Shown one piece after another: positions 5,365 to 5,720 of a stretch of DNA of 5,720 bases. Within the stretch, counting starts at the first letter, position 1. Every line of letters starts with the position of its first letter. A model generated the notes under the pieces. The model did no database searches, was not told the origin of the DNA, and worked only from the letters and a program-made list of their open reading frames with translations. The position numbers were made by a program, and so were the translations under genes. The stretch comes from an uncultured Pseudomonadota bacterium (GTDB lineage: Bacteria; Pseudomonadota; Gammaproteobacteria; Xanthomonadales; Ahniellaceae), in NCBI GenBank assembly GCA_937996755.1, contig CALKUS010000245.1:1-5720 (forward strand). The letters are read 5' to 3'.

Positions 5365-5720
5365 TCAGCGCGCAGCGCGCCTGGCGCGCGGCGCCGGGCG
5401 CTTCGTGGCCTTCGCGGTGCGGGTGGCGCGCGCGAGGAGGCTGCGGGCCTTGCCGTTCGCCGGTGCGCCGAGGCGCGCGAGCAGCGTGTCGAGGCCGGTG
5501 CCGACCTGCGTCTCGAGGCGACGGGCGGCCTTGGCGGCGCGCTGCTGGACCGGGCCGATGTAGCCGACGATCTGGCCGCGAACCTGCTCGATCTGGCCGC
5601 GCACGTTCTTCGCCTGGCGGCGCGCGTCGCGCTGCAGCGTGGAAACGAACTTGCCGGAGCGCGCGCGGAACTGCTCGCCTTCGCTCACCAGCGTGTCGAC
5701 CAGCTTGTTGCCCTGCTTCT
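5365..5720 (-). CDS. Phasin-family (polyhydroxyalkanoate granule-associated) protein, C-terminal part
   Basis: 118 codons lie in the window, and the 5' end is beyond the right edge. The frame stays open past the GTG at 5688 (11 further residues, KQGNKLVDTLV), so that GTG is probably internal. The visible start KQGNKLVDTLVSEGEQF resembles the core helix of PhaF/PhaI-type phasins, amphipathic proteins that coat polyhydroxyalkanoate granules. A helical, charged, coiled-coil-prone middle follows, then ETQVGTGLDTLLARLGAP, like the family's 'RLGVP' segment. The last ~33 residues are a basic Ala/Lys/Arg tail (ARATRTAKATKRPAPRARRAAR), reminiscent of but shorter than the DNA-binding tail of PhaF. The stop at 5365 is followed by a strong terminator. 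Alternatives are an uncharacterised helical or nucleoid-associated-like protein; the phasin call rests on remembered family patterns. Confidence 0.7.
   Translation of the reverse strand, partial: KQGNKLVDTLVSEGEQFRARSGKFVSTLQRDARRQAKNVRGQIEQVRGQIVGYIGPVQQRAAKAARRLETQVGTGLDTLLARLGAPANGKARSLLARATRTAKATKRPAPRARRAAR

Noticed and set aside
1..5720. CRISPR array, tRNA, rRNA or insertion sequence
   Set aside because: No regularly spaced direct repeats, no tRNA cloverleaf or CCA-ending structure, and no transposase frame were seen; the only repeats are the REP-like pair.

Overview
The window is GC-rich, gap-poor bacterial DNA that best fits a gammaproteobacterium near the Xanthomonadales/Lysobacterales. 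The evidence is a two-domain fatty acyl-CoA reductase of the Marinobacter type, a phasin, an acyl-CoA-binding protein and a REP-like inverted pair of the 'gggagcgact...agtcgcgaatgg' kind. This placement comes from recalled family similarity, not from a search.

Layout. Positions 1-1810 (minus) hold one uninterrupted reading frame that leaves the window at position 1. About 445 residues of a GT-A-like, glycosyltransferase-2-type protein run in frame into the N and G (GTPase) domains of the signal recognition particle receptor FtsY. Positions 1828-3816 (minus) hold a 662-residue fatty acyl-CoA reductase made of two SDR units, ending 17 nt before the GT-FtsY frame, so the two probably share a transcript. 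Positions 3817-3965 form a divergent control region with a good sigma-70-like promoter on each strand. Positions 3966-4271 (plus) encode an acyl-CoA-binding protein, followed after 29 nt by a TetR-family regulator at 4301-4945. Positions 4946-5364 are non-coding and hold a pair of REP-like inverted repeats and a strong minus-strand terminator. Positions 5365-5720 (minus) hold the 3' part of a phasin-like gene that enters from the right edge.

How the genes may work together. The reductase would convert fatty acyl-CoA (or acyl-ACP) to fatty alcohol, the acyl-CoA-binding protein would buffer or deliver its substrate, and the adjacent TetR protein is a plausible acyl-CoA-responsive regulator of the divergent pair. 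The phasin points to polyhydroxyalkanoate granules, so the neighbourhood looks concerned with storage lipid and acyl-CoA handling. The GT-FtsY frame is the outlier. It is either a real and unusual fusion of a membrane-targeting GTPase to a glycosyltransferase-like domain, or an assembly chimera.
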